From assembly GCA_012840085.1 (NCBI GenBank), contig DUMB01000073.1, forward strand, positions 1 to 62,816: DNA of 62,816 nucleotides, read 5' to 3'. Below are positions 9,127-17,791 of the stretch, piece by piece. The notes under the pieces were generated by a model. The model saw only the letters and a list, made by a program, of their open reading frames with translations. It was not told where the DNA came from and did no database searches. The position numbers and the translations under genes are program-made. This DNA is from Clostridiaceae bacterium (GTDB lineage Bacteria > Bacillota > Clostridia > Acetivibrionales > DUMB01). Every line of letters begins with the position of its first letter. Within the stretch, counting starts at the first letter, position 1.

Positions 9127-10623
9127 TCATCCATTAGCCGCCAGCAACAGTTTATTTTCATCAAGTTCTTCATTGAGCTCTCCTATAACATGGCCCCGCC
9201 TTAAAACAATAACCCTGTCCGAGAGCGCAACTAATTCGGGCAAGTCTGACGACAACAGCAGCACAGCTACCCCCTCTTTGGCAAGTTTTACTATAGTCTC
9301 GTGGATCTTTTTCTTGGCTCCTACATCCACGCCTCTGGTAGGTTCATCCAATATCAGCACCTTTGGTTTTGTGATAAGCCATTTTGCAAGCAATACTTTT
9401 TGCTGATTCCCACCTGACAGATTTGATGTTTCAACTTCAGGGTTGTTAGGATATATATTTAACTCTTCATAAAGTTCCTTAATTGTGCTGTTTCCTTTGC
9501 GCGGAAAATAAAATCCGGCTGTTGACAGTCTTGGAATTATCGTTGACAGTATATTCTGCCTGTTTGTCAACCTAAGTGCCAAACCTTCCAGTTTTCTGTT
9601 CTCTGTTAAATAAGCTATTCCTTTCTCAAGCATTTTATCTATATTGCCAATTTTTATCTTCTCATTGTTCAATATAATTTCCCCATAATCTACTTTGTCT
9701 GCTCCCGCAAGACATCTTCCCAATTCCGTTCTTCCCGATCCTGCAAGGCCGACCACACCCAGAATCTCTCCTTTATAAAGTTCAAAAGATACATCATGTA
9801 TAAATCCATAACGTGTGAGATTTTTTACTTCCAGAATTTTTTCACCGGCATGGGAAACTTTGGGTTTATAGAATTCTTTGACCTTTTGTCCCACCATCAT
9901 TTCTACAAGTTCTTCCTTGGTTACATCACAGCAATTGCGTGTTGCAATTTTTCTTCCGTCCCTAAGCACGGTAATCCTGTCAGCCACTTGGAAAACCTCT
10001 TGGAGATGATGGGAAATATAAACAATTGCTATACCTTTTTTCTTGATGTCGTTAATGATATCAAACAGCATTTGAACTTCTTCATTTGAAAGTGCAGAAG
10101 TTGGTTCATCCATAACAAGTATTTTCGGGTCAGAGTTGAGAACTTTGGCCAATTCAATAAGCTGGCACTCATGCTGGTTTATATTTTTCATCTCAGTCTC
10201 CGGGTCTATGGTTTTGTCCAGCTTAACTCTGGCAAGAGACTGTATGGCTTTCTCTCTGAGTTGCCTTTTGTCAACAAAAACTCCTTTACCCGGAATAGCT
10301 CCGGCAAAAAGATTTTCCTGAACACTGCGGTTATATGCTATGCTCAGTTCCTGGTACATCATGCCTACACCTGCTGCTTTGGCAGCAGAAGGTGTATGGA
10401 GCTTAACAGGTTTACCTTCAATGAATATTTCACCTTCATAGTCATTGAATGAACCGGCAAGTATCTTCATAAGTGTAGATTTACCGGCTCCGTTTTCGCC
10501 CATTAACGCATGCACTTCTCCTGCCCTGACGTCAAAGTCTACATTACAAACCGCAAGCGTTCCGGGGAACCTTTTGGTTATGCCCTTCATTGAAAGCATA
10601 ACATCGACTTTCTGTCCCTCCAC
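9127..10623 (-). CDS. Sugar ABC transporter ATP-binding protein (RbsA/MglA type)
   Basis: A tandem ATPase of about 498 aa. The first half has Walker A GENGAGKST, signature LSNEEVQ and Walker B ILVMDEPTSAL; the second half has the degenerate Walker A GLAGSGRT, signature LSGGNQQKV and Walker B VLILDEPTRGVDV, the usual arrangement for RbsA/MglA. It powers import through the two permeases. I place the start at the GTG at 10623, about 9 nt after AAGGAAGG; a TTG at 10629 or the ATG of VMLSMKG are alternatives. It follows the first URO-D gene by about 40 nt. Confidence 0.9.
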   Translation of the reverse strand: MEGQKVDVMLSMKGITKRFPGTLAVCNVDFDVRAGEVHALMGENGAGKSTLMKILAGSFNDYEGEIFIEGKPVKLHTPSAAKAAGVGMMYQELSIAYNRSVQENLFAGAIPGKGVFVDKRQLREKAIQSLARVKLDKTIDPETEMKNINQHECQLIELAKVLNSDPKILVMDEPTSALSNEEVQMLFDIINDIKKKGIAIVYISHHLQEVFQVADRITVLRDGRKIATRNCCDVTKEELVEMMVGQKVKEFYKPKVSHAGEKILEVKNLTRYGFIHDVSFELYKGEILGVVGLAGSGRTELGRCLAGADKVDYGEIILNNEKIKIGNIDKMLEKGIAYLTENRKLEGLALRLTNRQNILSTIIPRLSTAGFYFPRKGNSTIKELYEELNIYPNNPEVETSNLSGGNQQKVLLAKWLITKPKVLILDEPTRGVDVGAKKKIHETIVKLAKEGVAVLLLSSDLPELVALSDRVIVLRRGHVIGELNEELDENKLLLAANG

Positions 10624-10662
10624 AGACAACACCTTCCTTAAAATAAATTTATGCTTTGACTT

Positions 10663-11712
10663 TTACTTGCCCATACTATACTTCATTGCTTCATCGTACA
10701 TAGCAACGATGTTTGCTGCAGGTATTTCAGGCAATAAGTAGTCATGCGATGCAGCAACTATGTATTTGCCATCATATCCTAAGATATCAATTATTCTCCT
10801 TGTTTCTCTCCTCACATCCTCCTCACTGCCTAATCTCAATACTTCATTTACATCTATACCTCCAAAGAAAACTATATCCTTGCCATATTCTCTTTTCAGG
10901 ACTTCAGGGTTCATATTTTCAGCGAATACTTGAATAGGATTTATTACATCCAAACCTATATCAATCAGGTCAGGTAAAATCTCATGTATATCTCCACAGG
11001 AATGCAATGCGGCAATAGCCCCGTTCCTATGAGCCAGATCAATCATTTTTCGTAATCTGGGTTTGAAAAATCTTCTCCATAACTGGGGGGATATTAACAA
11101 TCCTCTTTGAGAACCAAAGTCATTACCCATGAAATAAATATCAATAACTCCAGGATTGGTCTTAAAAACTCTTATATTGATTTCATAGTAGAATTCAAAG
11201 CACTTTTCTATCAAAGCATCTATAAAATCAGGATCTTCATACATTTTGATAAAAAATTTCTCCATACCGATTAGTTCTGCAGCGTCATGAAAGAAAGGAG
11301 CCCAGGTACCACCTATAATGCAAAAACCTTCCGCGTCCGTTAGGTCTTCAGCACTTATTTTTACATCCCAGTCATTAGGGTTTGGAAATCGGTATTTCTC
11401 TAAATCTTTTATAGATTCAGCATTTTCGAGAGGATGGTTGATAGCCTGACCCCAGTAACATCCGGCACGCCTTATACCCCATTCATTTTCAATTGTGCCG
11501 TCAGAGAGTTTTTCAAAAGGCCTTCCTATATACCTTGGCCTGATAGTTTTATAGTCGATGCCTAATATATCATATAAAGCCTCATTTTCTGTTCTGGCCC
11601 CGACATACTCCATTATATTCCGTGTAGTTTCAGGAGCACCTCCATACCACATGGGCAACCTATCAGGCTTGTTTTTTTTGAATGGACTTAATCCCCTTTG
11701 CTTAGAATTCAT
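10663..11712 (-). CDS. URO-D/MtaA-family protein, paralogue 4 (first operon gene)
   Basis: A 349-aa URO-D superfamily protein. The H-x-C pair is H237/C239 (LHSCGD); the C-terminal position that carries a cysteine in paralogue 3 reads AASHDYLLPE here. It resembles paralogue 1 most (both have the ...SCG-I...LPDLI...DVINPIQ... run and end with PPENIVAMF/PAANIVAMY). GAGG stands 8-9 nt before the ATG. It is the promoter-proximal gene of a nine-gene minus-strand operon that carries the transporter. Function unknown. Confidence 0.8.
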   Translation of the reverse strand: MNSKQRGLSPFKKNKPDRLPMWYGGAPETTRNIMEYVGARTENEALYDILGIDYKTIRPRYIGRPFEKLSDGTIENEWGIRRAGCYWGQAINHPLENAESIKDLEKYRFPNPNDWDVKISAEDLTDAEGFCIIGGTWAPFFHDAAELIGMEKFFIKMYEDPDFIDALIEKCFEFYYEINIRVFKTNPGVIDIYFMGNDFGSQRGLLISPQLWRRFFKPRLRKMIDLAHRNGAIAALHSCGDIHEILPDLIDIGLDVINPIQVFAENMNPEVLKREYGKDIVFFGGIDVNEVLRLGSEEDVRRETRRIIDILGYDGKYIVAASHDYLLPEIPAANIVAMYDEAMKYSMGK

Positions 11713-12143
11713 ATTGATACCTCAAAAATAAATATTTTTTATAATAATTTTGAACATATCAAAATAATCACAAAGCATTTCACACAGCATTTCAAGGGGT
11801 CATGACAAATAAGAACATATGCTCATACTTGCGAAATCAGCCTTGCTTGCGGATTTCATTATGAAATACCTGCTTCTTTATATAGGCCTGAACAAACTTT
11901 ATGTCCACAAGTTTTGAGCTCCAACAAGAAGTCAAACGTGAAGTCCAACATGAAGATTAATCGTCCAGCAATGCTTGAGAAGTTTTTACTGTTTCAGATG
12001 CTGGAATTTTTACTGTGTCCGAATTTCAACAGACGTTTCAAAATTCTATAACTATTTTGTTCATATTTATTTTTTCTGGTATTCTTTTATTAAATTTTAT
12101 TCTACAAAACAAAAAAAATTCCTCCTTTAAATTTAATATTTTA
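11713..12143. promoter_or_regulatory. Leader/promoter region of the URO-D/ABC operon
   Basis: This 430-nt stretch has no gene. It should hold the minus-strand promoter and a long leader of the operon, but I see no unambiguous -35/-10 pair. It includes short direct repeats (GAAGTCCAACATGAAG-like, 11930-11960; TTTTTACTGT twice near 11990-12020). A further inverted repeat TTTAAATTTAAT / ATTAAATTTAAA (12126-12137 and 12149-12160) overlaps the operator that follows, so two alternative pairings are possible. Confidence 0.45.
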
Positions 12144-12179
12144 ATAAAATTAAATTTAAACGTTTTAATTTAATTTTAT
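12144..12179. promoter_or_regulatory. 36-bp palindromic operator, LacI type
   Basis: A palindrome with 17 of 18 matching half-site positions, centred on AAACGTTT between 12161 and 12162. A central CG flanked by A/T-rich symmetric arms is typical of LacI-family sites. It lies 8 nt upstream of the regulator's -35 box and between the divergent transcription units, so the fused regulator probably binds here. Confidence 0.75.
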
Positions 12180-12187
12180 GTTCACTG

Positions 12188-12216
12188 TTGATATTTACAA
12201 GAAATAATTTTATACT
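12188..12216 (+). promoter_or_regulatory. Sigma-A promoter of the LacI-SBP regulator
   Basis: TTGATA (12188-12193), a spacer of exactly 17 nt and TATACT (12211-12216). Transcription would begin near 12223, giving a leader of about 145 nt. Confidence 0.75.
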
Positions 12217-12369
12217 AAGAATATGCAGACATGAATAATTTGCTAATAATAATAAAAAAAATTGCGATTATATATTATATGAGCAAAACTTTTATCTATT
12301 AAAAAAGTAATACCCTATATAAAAAGAATTCTCTTTTTTTATATTTCTTATGACCAGGGGGTGGGCAAA

Positions 12370-14646
12370 ATGCCGACAATGAAGGATGTTGCAAAACTTG
12401 CAAAGGTTTCAGTGGCTACCGTATCAAATTACCTGAATAATACAAAACCTGTAAAACCAGAGACCAGAATTAAAATCCAGGAAGCAATTGAAAAGTTAAA
12501 TTTCCTGCCAAATGCAAGCGCAAGAAATTTAAAAATCAAATCATCGAATGAAATAGCTGTTATTTTGCCCAACTTAAATGACGCATACTATATCGACATT
12601 TTCAAAGGCATAGAAAAAGTATTCCAGAGCAGCAACTATTTCGTTAATGTGGCATTCTCAGATGAAATACCTGACAAAGAAATATTATTGATAAATAATT
12701 TTTTAAAAAAGAACGTAAGCGGGGCAATTATTATCACATGCCAGCCTGAAAATACTGAATTTTTTAATCAGAGTTTTATACAGAGAAATATTCCCTTGGT
12801 TATCATAGACAGACAAATAAAAGACCTCGAAACAAATTTTATTTGTTTTGATAATTCCAGTGCAATTAAAAAAATTGTTAAAAGTCTTATAGAAAACAAT
12901 TATAAACGCATAGGGCTCATTGTCGGTCCGGAGGAATACTATTGCGAAAGTGAGTGCATTAATGGATATAAAAACGCTTATCTGGAACACAACCTTGAAA
13001 TAGATAATGAGCTTATTTTGCATACAAATCTATCCAAAGAAGATGCTTTTCGTGTGGGCATCTCCATGATACAAAGCAGGGAACCGGATGCTATTATAAC
13101 TTCATCTGAGTCAATAGCAAAAGGCATTATCGAAGCAGCACATTTAAGAAGAATAAAAGTGCCTGAAGATATGTTGATAATAACCTTAAATCAGGAGTAT
13201 TGGAACAAGCAGGGAAGGTATCCTGGTATTATTGGAACTGCAAGGCCTGCAATGGATATGGGAGAACAGGCTTCAATACTCTTGAGAAAAAATATATACT
13301 CGCCTGTCTTATTTGAAAAGCAAAAAATAGTTATGAAGGATAAAATATTGTCAGAAGATTATGATATTTTACATAAATATCGTGTTAATTTTTCAGCTGC
13401 CAAAAAGAAGAGTGAGATAAGTGTCCTGATGCTGGAATGCAACCTTGCAAATGCAATAAAAAATCTTCTTCCTTATTTTATCGATCAAACAGGCATAGAT
13501 GTAAAAATCAGGACTTTGCATCAGCAATACTTGCTGGACAAAATTATATCGGACTATGAAAACAACAATCCATCTTCTGATGTATACATGTTTGACATAC
13601 CGTGGCTTTCATTCATCGCATCCAATGGTTATATGGCTGATATTTCAGATTTTATAAATTCACCTGAATTTAATAAAGACATTTATCTTCCTGGCTGTCT
13701 TAAATATTTCAGTGAATTTGAAGGAAAATATTACGGTGTACCTTTTATCTATGCACCCCAGCTTCTATATTACAGAAAGGATTTATTTAATAACAAGAAG
13801 TTAGGAGAAGAATTTGAAAAAAGATACAAAACAAAACTCAAACCTCCGAGAACATGGCTTGAGTTTAATGCAGTTGCTGAGTTTTTTACCAGAGCTTATA
13901 ACCCTGATTCACCTGTAGAATATGGTACTTCAGTAGCTGCAGCATATTTTGAGCTGCTTGCGCCGGAGTTGTTAATACGCTTGTGGGCTTACGGAGGAGA
14001 AATATTTAATAAGGAAAATAAGGTAGTCATTACTTCACAAAAAAATATCAAAGCGTTCACGAACTTCTTTAATACACTTAATTTTGTAAATCCGGATTTT
14101 CTCAATTACAATATTGAGAGGACAGTTTATGACTTTTACACAGGAAAGACAGCAATGCTTATCAGCTATGCATCATATATATCAGAGATAAATAACCGTT
14201 TCAAATCTAAAATAGTAGGAAAAATAGGATATGAAACAATACCGGGCAAGTCACCCGTCCTTGGCGGATGGAGCCTGGGTGTATCACCCCACAGCAAGAA
14301 AAGGGAGGAAGCTCTTACATTTATTAATTGGGCATGCGGAAAGGATATATGCGTGTATTGTACAATTCTGGAGGGTCAGTCTCCAATCGTTGATCTTTAT
14401 AAAAACGACGATTTGCAGAAGCTCTATCCATGGCTTACACTCCTTCTTGATATTTATGATTCGTGCAATGTCCGCTTAGGTCCGTACAAGCAAGGCGGAA
14501 AAGTAATTCCACAGGACAGGATTGAGTATCTGATGTGTAAGCCTATATATTCGGCTATTGAGAAAAAACATTCTCTCGAGGAAGCTCTTGAAATAGCTCA
14601 AAAAGACCTGAAAGAACTGTTTGAAAGCTATGGATATGCGCAATAA
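12370..14646 (+). CDS. LacI regulator fused to a family-1 solute-binding domain
   Basis: A 758-aa protein. Residues 1-60 are a LacI helix-turn-helix (MKDVAKLAKVSVATVSNYL); about 60-340 form the usual LacI periplasmic-binding-protein-1-like sensor domain. Residues about 355-758 form a second, unrelated ligand-binding fold, an extracellular solute-binding family 1 domain (MalE-like; YGVPFIYAPQLLYYRKDLF, GGWSLGVSPHS). There is no signal peptide or membrane segment, so this second domain is cytoplasmic. The ATG at 12370 follows AGGGGGTG; a GTG at 12361 is less likely. It is divergent from the URO-D/ABC operon and presumably controls it, perhaps reading two ligands. Architecture seen directly; the function of the second domain is inference. 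Confidence 0.85.
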   Translation: MPTMKDVAKLAKVSVATVSNYLNNTKPVKPETRIKIQEAIEKLNFLPNASARNLKIKSSNEIAVILPNLNDAYYIDIFKGIEKVFQSSNYFVNVAFSDEIPDKEILLINNFLKKNVSGAIIITCQPENTEFFNQSFIQRNIPLVIIDRQIKDLETNFICFDNSSAIKKIVKSLIENNYKRIGLIVGPEEYYCESECINGYKNAYLEHNLEIDNELILHTNLSKEDAFRVGISMIQSREPDAIITSSESIAKGIIEAAHLRRIKVPEDMLIITLNQEYWNKQGRYPGIIGTARPAMDMGEQASILLRKNIYSPVLFEKQKIVMKDKILSEDYDILHKYRVNFSAAKKKSEISVLMLECNLANAIKNLLPYFIDQTGIDVKIRTLHQQYLLDKIISDYENNNPSSDVYMFDIPWLSFIASNGYMADISDFINSPEFNKDIYLPGCLKYFSEFEGKYYGVPFIYAPQLLYYRKDLFNNKKLGEEFEKRYKTKLKPPRTWLEFNAVAEFFTRAYNPDSPVEYGTSVAAAYFELLAPELLIRLWAYGGEIFNKENKVVITSQKNIKAFTNFFNTLNFVNPDFLNYNIERTVYDFYTGKTAMLISYASYISEINNRFKSKIVGKIGYETIPGKSPVLGGWSLGVSPHSKKREEALTFINWACGKDICVYCTILEGQSPIVDLYKNDDLQKLYPWLTLLLDIYDSCNVRLGPYKQGGKVIPQDRIEYLMCKPIYSAIEKKHSLEEALEIAQKDLKELFESYGYAQ

Positions 14647-14673
14647 GGGGGCGGAAACCCACCCCCTTTTTAT
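14645..14673 (+). terminator. Terminator of the LacI-SBP gene
   Basis: AAGGGGG pairs with CCCCCTT around a short CGGAAACCCA loop and is followed by TTTTTATT. It overlaps the stop codon of the regulator gene and separates it from convergent gpsA. Confidence 0.75.
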
Positions 14674-14748
14674 TACATTTCACATTTTTATTACATTTCG
14701 TATTTTATTACATTACATTTCGCATTTTATTTACATTTCACATTTTTT
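14671..14748 (-). repeat. Tandem repeat of the gpsA 3' end
   Basis: Four to five copies of a unit of about 17 nt (plus-strand consensus ATTACATTTCGCATTTT). The copy at 14731-14748 encodes the last residues of GpsA (KCEM) and its stop codon; the others continue downstream without coding. Confidence 0.8.
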
Positions 14749-15723
14749 GTCTCTCATCATCAGCTCATTTACAGCCTGTCTTGGGTCTTTGCCTTCAAAC
14801 AGAACCCTGTATGCCTGTTCAATAATAGGCGCTGAAATGTTCAGTTTCTTTGCCAGCTTATATGCTGCTTTAGCAGTTGTAATACCCTCAACCACCATTT
14901 TTACCTCACTAACTGCCTCTTCCATCGATTTTCCCTTGCCTATCAATATTCCGGCGCGTCTGTTTCTGCTGTGCATACTGGTGCAAGTAACTATCAGGTC
15001 CCCTATGCCGGAAAGACCTGCAAAGGTCTCACGTTGTGCACCCATTGCCTCTCCGATCCTGGCCATTTCCCTGATGCCTCTGGTCATTAATGCAGCCTTT
15101 GTATTGTCTCCAAAACCAAGGCCGTCAGAAATTCCTGCACACAGGGCAATTACATTTTTTATGGCTCCGCCCAGTTCAACTCCCACAACATCCGGATTTG
15201 TGTATACCCTGAATGTCTTGGACATAAGCACGTCCTGCACAAGCTCAGCCGCCTCCATGTCAAGAGACGCGGCAACATAAGCAGAAGGTATACCAAATGC
15301 CAGCTCTTCTGCATGACAGGGCCCTGACATGGCAACTACTCTCGCGCCCCGTATTTCCTGACTTATAACTTCGGACATCCTTAAAAAAGTATCCTCTTCA
15401 ATTCCTTTTGAAAAGCAGGCAATTATCTGTGAACCGCTTATATATTTTGAAATATTTCTTGCGCTCTGCCGGACTGTGTGGGACGGTACAACCAATATAA
15501 TCAAATCGCTGCCTTCCAAAGTCTCCTGCAAATTAACAGTACAAGTTACCGTTTCCGGAATTTTGGCTCCAGGCAGTTTATGTTTTTGTTCCCTGTATGT
15601 ATTGATCATATCCACTTCTTCTTTAAAAGGAGACCACATTCTTACAATATGCCCATTTCCGGCGAGTAATATGGATACAGCAGTGCCCATGCTCCCGGCA
15701 CCAATTACTGCAATATTTTTCAC
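14731..15723 (-). CDS. gpsA: Glycerol-3-phosphate dehydrogenase [NAD(P)+]
   Basis: Reduces dihydroxyacetone phosphate to sn-glycerol 3-phosphate, the backbone for phospholipid synthesis. The 330-aa protein begins with the dinucleotide-binding loop IGAGSMGTAVS and has the family signatures SGPCHAEE and GVELGGAIKNVIAL, with the catalytic Lys in the latter; length is normal. The start is a GTG at 15723, 8-9 nt after GGAGG. It is the last gene of DUF512-der-plsY-gpsA, next to the acyltransferase that uses its product. Its 3' end is copied several times downstream. Confidence 0.95.
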   Translation of the reverse strand: MKNIAVIGAGSMGTAVSILLAGNGHIVRMWSPFKEEVDMINTYREQKHKLPGAKIPETVTCTVNLQETLEGSDLIILVVPSHTVRQSARNISKYISGSQIIACFSKGIEEDTFLRMSEVISQEIRGARVVAMSGPCHAEELAFGIPSAYVAASLDMEAAELVQDVLMSKTFRVYTNPDVVGVELGGAIKNVIALCAGISDGLGFGDNTKAALMTRGIREMARIGEAMGAQRETFAGLSGIGDLIVTCTSMHSRNRRAGILIGKGKSMEEAVSEVKMVVEGITTAKAAYKLAKKLNISAPIIEQAYRVLFEGKDPRQAVNELMMRDKKCEM

Positions 15724-15748
15724 TGTAGCAATCCTCCAATCTCCTACA

Positions 15749-16351
15749 CTATCTTCCCAGTTTTCTAAAATCCAGCTTTGATTCAGTACCGTTCAATATT
15801 CTGACTATATTTGAATGGTGCCTGAGAATAACAATCAAACCTATCACGAGGGCAAATATTACAAAACCTATATTCTGTTTGTAGGCAATTGCCAAAACGG
15901 GAAACAATGCCGCCCCTAATATAGAACCCAGGGAAACATATCTTGTCAAAGCAACGGTAATAACAAAAACTATCAGCAATATAAGTGCTATTTCAGCATT
16001 CATCATAAATAAAACCGCTATGGATGTAAGTGCGCCCTTGCCCCCTCTGAATCCAAAATATATAGGCCAGTTGTGACCAAGAATAGCACATGTTCCAGCC
16101 ATCATAGCGCCGGTTGAACCTGCAAGTATAAGCCCAATGAGGTAAGACAAAATACCTTTCAGTATATCACCTATAAGTACGAAAAATGCAGCTTTTTTCC
16201 CAAGTGTCCTCAAAGTGTTTGTCATGCCGGCATTTCCGCTTCCATATTGCCTTATATCTATTCTGTATAATTTCCCCACAATTATCGAGCTGTTTATGCT
16301 GCCCAGCAGATACCCTACAATCCCCGACAAAACAATCAATAAAAATGACAT
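15749..16351 (-). CDS. plsY: Glycerol-3-phosphate acyltransferase PlsY
   Basis: Transfers the acyl group of acyl phosphate to glycerol 3-phosphate, giving lysophosphatidate at the inner membrane. The 200-aa protein has about five membrane helices and the three PlsY motifs GSINSS, GSGNAGMTNTLR and GFRGGKG. The ATG at 16351 has GAGGAG 10 nt upstream, inside the end of der; the gap to der is 4 nt, so coupling is likely. Its substrate is made by the next gene product, GpsA. Confidence 0.95.
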   Translation of the reverse strand: MSFLLIVLSGIVGYLLGSINSSIIVGKLYRIDIRQYGSGNAGMTNTLRTLGKKAAFFVLIGDILKGILSYLIGLILAGSTGAMMAGTCAILGHNWPIYFGFRGGKGALTSIAVLFMMNAEIALILLIVFVITVALTRYVSLGSILGAALFPVLAIAYKQNIGFVIFALVIGLIVILRHHSNIVRILNGTESKLDFRKLGR

Positions 16352-16355
16352 AAAA

Positions 16356-17678
16356 TCACTCCTCGCCTTTTTCTCTATGAATGAATCTTATTGGAGTACC
16401 TTCAAAACCAAAACTCTTTCTGAGCTGATTTTCCAAATATCTTTCATAAGAGTAATGCATAAGTTCAATATCATTAACAAATATCACAAATGTAGGCGGT
16501 TTTACTGAAACTTGTGTCATATAATAAATTTTCAGTCTCCTGCCCTTATCTGATGGCGGCTGTACCATTGCAACCGATTCATTTACCAGATCGTTAAGCA
16601 TACCGGTACTTATCCTTAAAGATGCCTGATCGGCTACATGCTTTATTAGTTCAAAAATTTTGTGTACTCTTTGGCCTGTCTTTGCTGAAATAAATACAAC
16701 AGGGGCATATAACATAAAGCCCAGTTTCTCATAAACCGTCTTCCTGTATTCTTCCATTGTGCCTGTTTTCTTTTCGATAAGGTCCCATTTGTTAACAACT
16801 ATAATTGCTGCCTTTCCCTGTTCATGAGCATAACCTGCAATTTTTGTATCCTGCTCAGTTACACCGTCAACTGCATCAATCATGATAAGGCAGACATCCG
16901 CCCTGTCAACTGCCGACCAAGAGCGAATTACACTGTATCTCTCAATATTTTCCGTTATCTTGCTTTTTCTCCTTATACCTGCAGTATCAATAAATACATA
17001 CTTGTCATCTCCATTTTCCACATATGTATCTATTGCATCCCTGGTAGTTCCCGGTATATCAGTGACAATAACCCTTTCTTCACCAAGAATGCGGTTTATA
17101 AGAGATGATTTACCTGCATTCGGTTTTCCGATAACCGCAACTTTGATAACACTTTCATCATATTCTTCGGTATCTTCCTCGGGAAAGTACTTATATATTT
17201 CATCCAGCAATTCGCCTATTCCAAGCCCGTGTATTGAGGAAACAGCAAAAATCTCACCCATACCGAGATTATAAAACTCGTAAATCTCCGGTGGAGGATC
17301 TCCAACGTTGTCCACTTTGTTTACAACCAAAATAACAGGCTTGCTCGTCTTTCTCAACATTGTGGCAACCTCTTTATCGGAAGCTGTCATTCCTTCCTTG
17401 CCGTCTACCATGAAAATGATAACATTTGCAGTCTCAATAGCTATTTCAGCCTGCCTTTTCATCTGCTGCATAATGGCATCTTCCGTATAAGGCTCAATTC
17501 CCCCGGTATCAATAAGGGTAAATTTTCTGTTTCTCCACTCTACTTCTGCATATATTCTATCCCTGGTTACTCCCGGGGTATCTTCCACTATTGATATTCT
17601 TTTACCCGTCAAATAGTTGAAAAGAGTTGATTTTCCTACATTCGGCCTTCCAACAATTGCAACTACCTGTTTTGCCAT
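16356..17678 (-). CDS. der: Ribosome assembly GTPase Der (EngA)
   Basis: A double GTPase needed for maturation of the 50S ribosomal subunit. The 440-aa protein has two G domains (G1 GRPNVGKST and [10 protein letters not shown]3 DTGG and DTAG; G4 NKVD and NKWD) and a C-terminal KH-like domain, the standard length. The start is the ATG at 17678 ([10 protein letters not shown]) with AAGGAGG 7 nt before it; the open frame to 17711 is longer but unsupported. It lies between the DUF512 gene and plsY. Confidence 0.96.
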   Translation of the reverse strand: MAKQVVAIVGRPNVGKSTLFNYLTGKRISIVEDTPGVTRDRIYAEVEWRNRKFTLIDTGGIEPYTEDAIMQQMKRQAEIAIETANVIIFMVDGKEGMTASDKEVATMLRKTSKPVILVVNKVDNVGDPPPEIYEFYNLGMGEIFAVSSIHGLGIGELLDEIYKYFPEEDTEEYDESVIKVAVIGKPNAGKSSLINRILGEERVIVTDIPGTTRDAIDTYVENGDDKYVFIDTAGIRRKSKITENIERYSVIRSWSAVDRADVCLIMIDAVDGVTEQDTKIAGYAHEQGKAAIIVVNKWDLIEKKTGTMEEYRKTVYEKLGFMLYAPVVFISAKTGQRVHKIFELIKHVADQASLRISTGMLNDLVNESVAMVQPPSDKGRRLKIYYMTQVSVKPPTFVIFVNDIELMHYSYERYLENQLRKSFGFEGTPIRFIHREKGEE

Positions 17679-17761
17679 ATCTTCCTCCTTAAAATATCTA
17701 TATATTGACAAATATAAATTGCTTTTAATTATAAAATCACTTATTAATTATTAAGTCAAGA

Positions 17762-17785
17762 TTAACTTGTTGTGCTACATAATAA
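17762..17785 (+). repeat. Solo end of the AACTTGTTGTGC MITE family (A-like, decayed)
   Basis: TTAACTTGTTGTGCTA matches the terminal inverted repeat of the full elements at 36076 and 60841; the inner part has diverged. It lies just past the DUF512 stop codon and has no partner end nearby. Confidence 0.65.
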
Positions 17786-17791
17786 GATTAA

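Noticed and set aside
8022..9173. Longer start for the first permease at 9173
   Set aside because: It would overlap the ATPase gene by 47 nt; AGGAGG with 8-nt spacing supports the GTG at 9113.
9127..10623. Frameshift in the ABC ATPase because its second Walker A is degenerate
   Set aside because: A degenerate GLAGSGRT loop in the second half is normal for RbsA/MglA proteins and the frame is continuous.
1305..11712. Annotating the four URO-D proteins as haem biosynthesis (hemE)
   Set aside because: All four carry the H-x-C pair of the methyltransferase branch, lie with sugar transport genes, and no other haem gene is nearby.
12126..12179. Intrinsic terminator between the divergent genes
   Set aside because: The palindrome is AT-only apart from the central CG, is centred on a LacI-type core and lies upstream of both genes.
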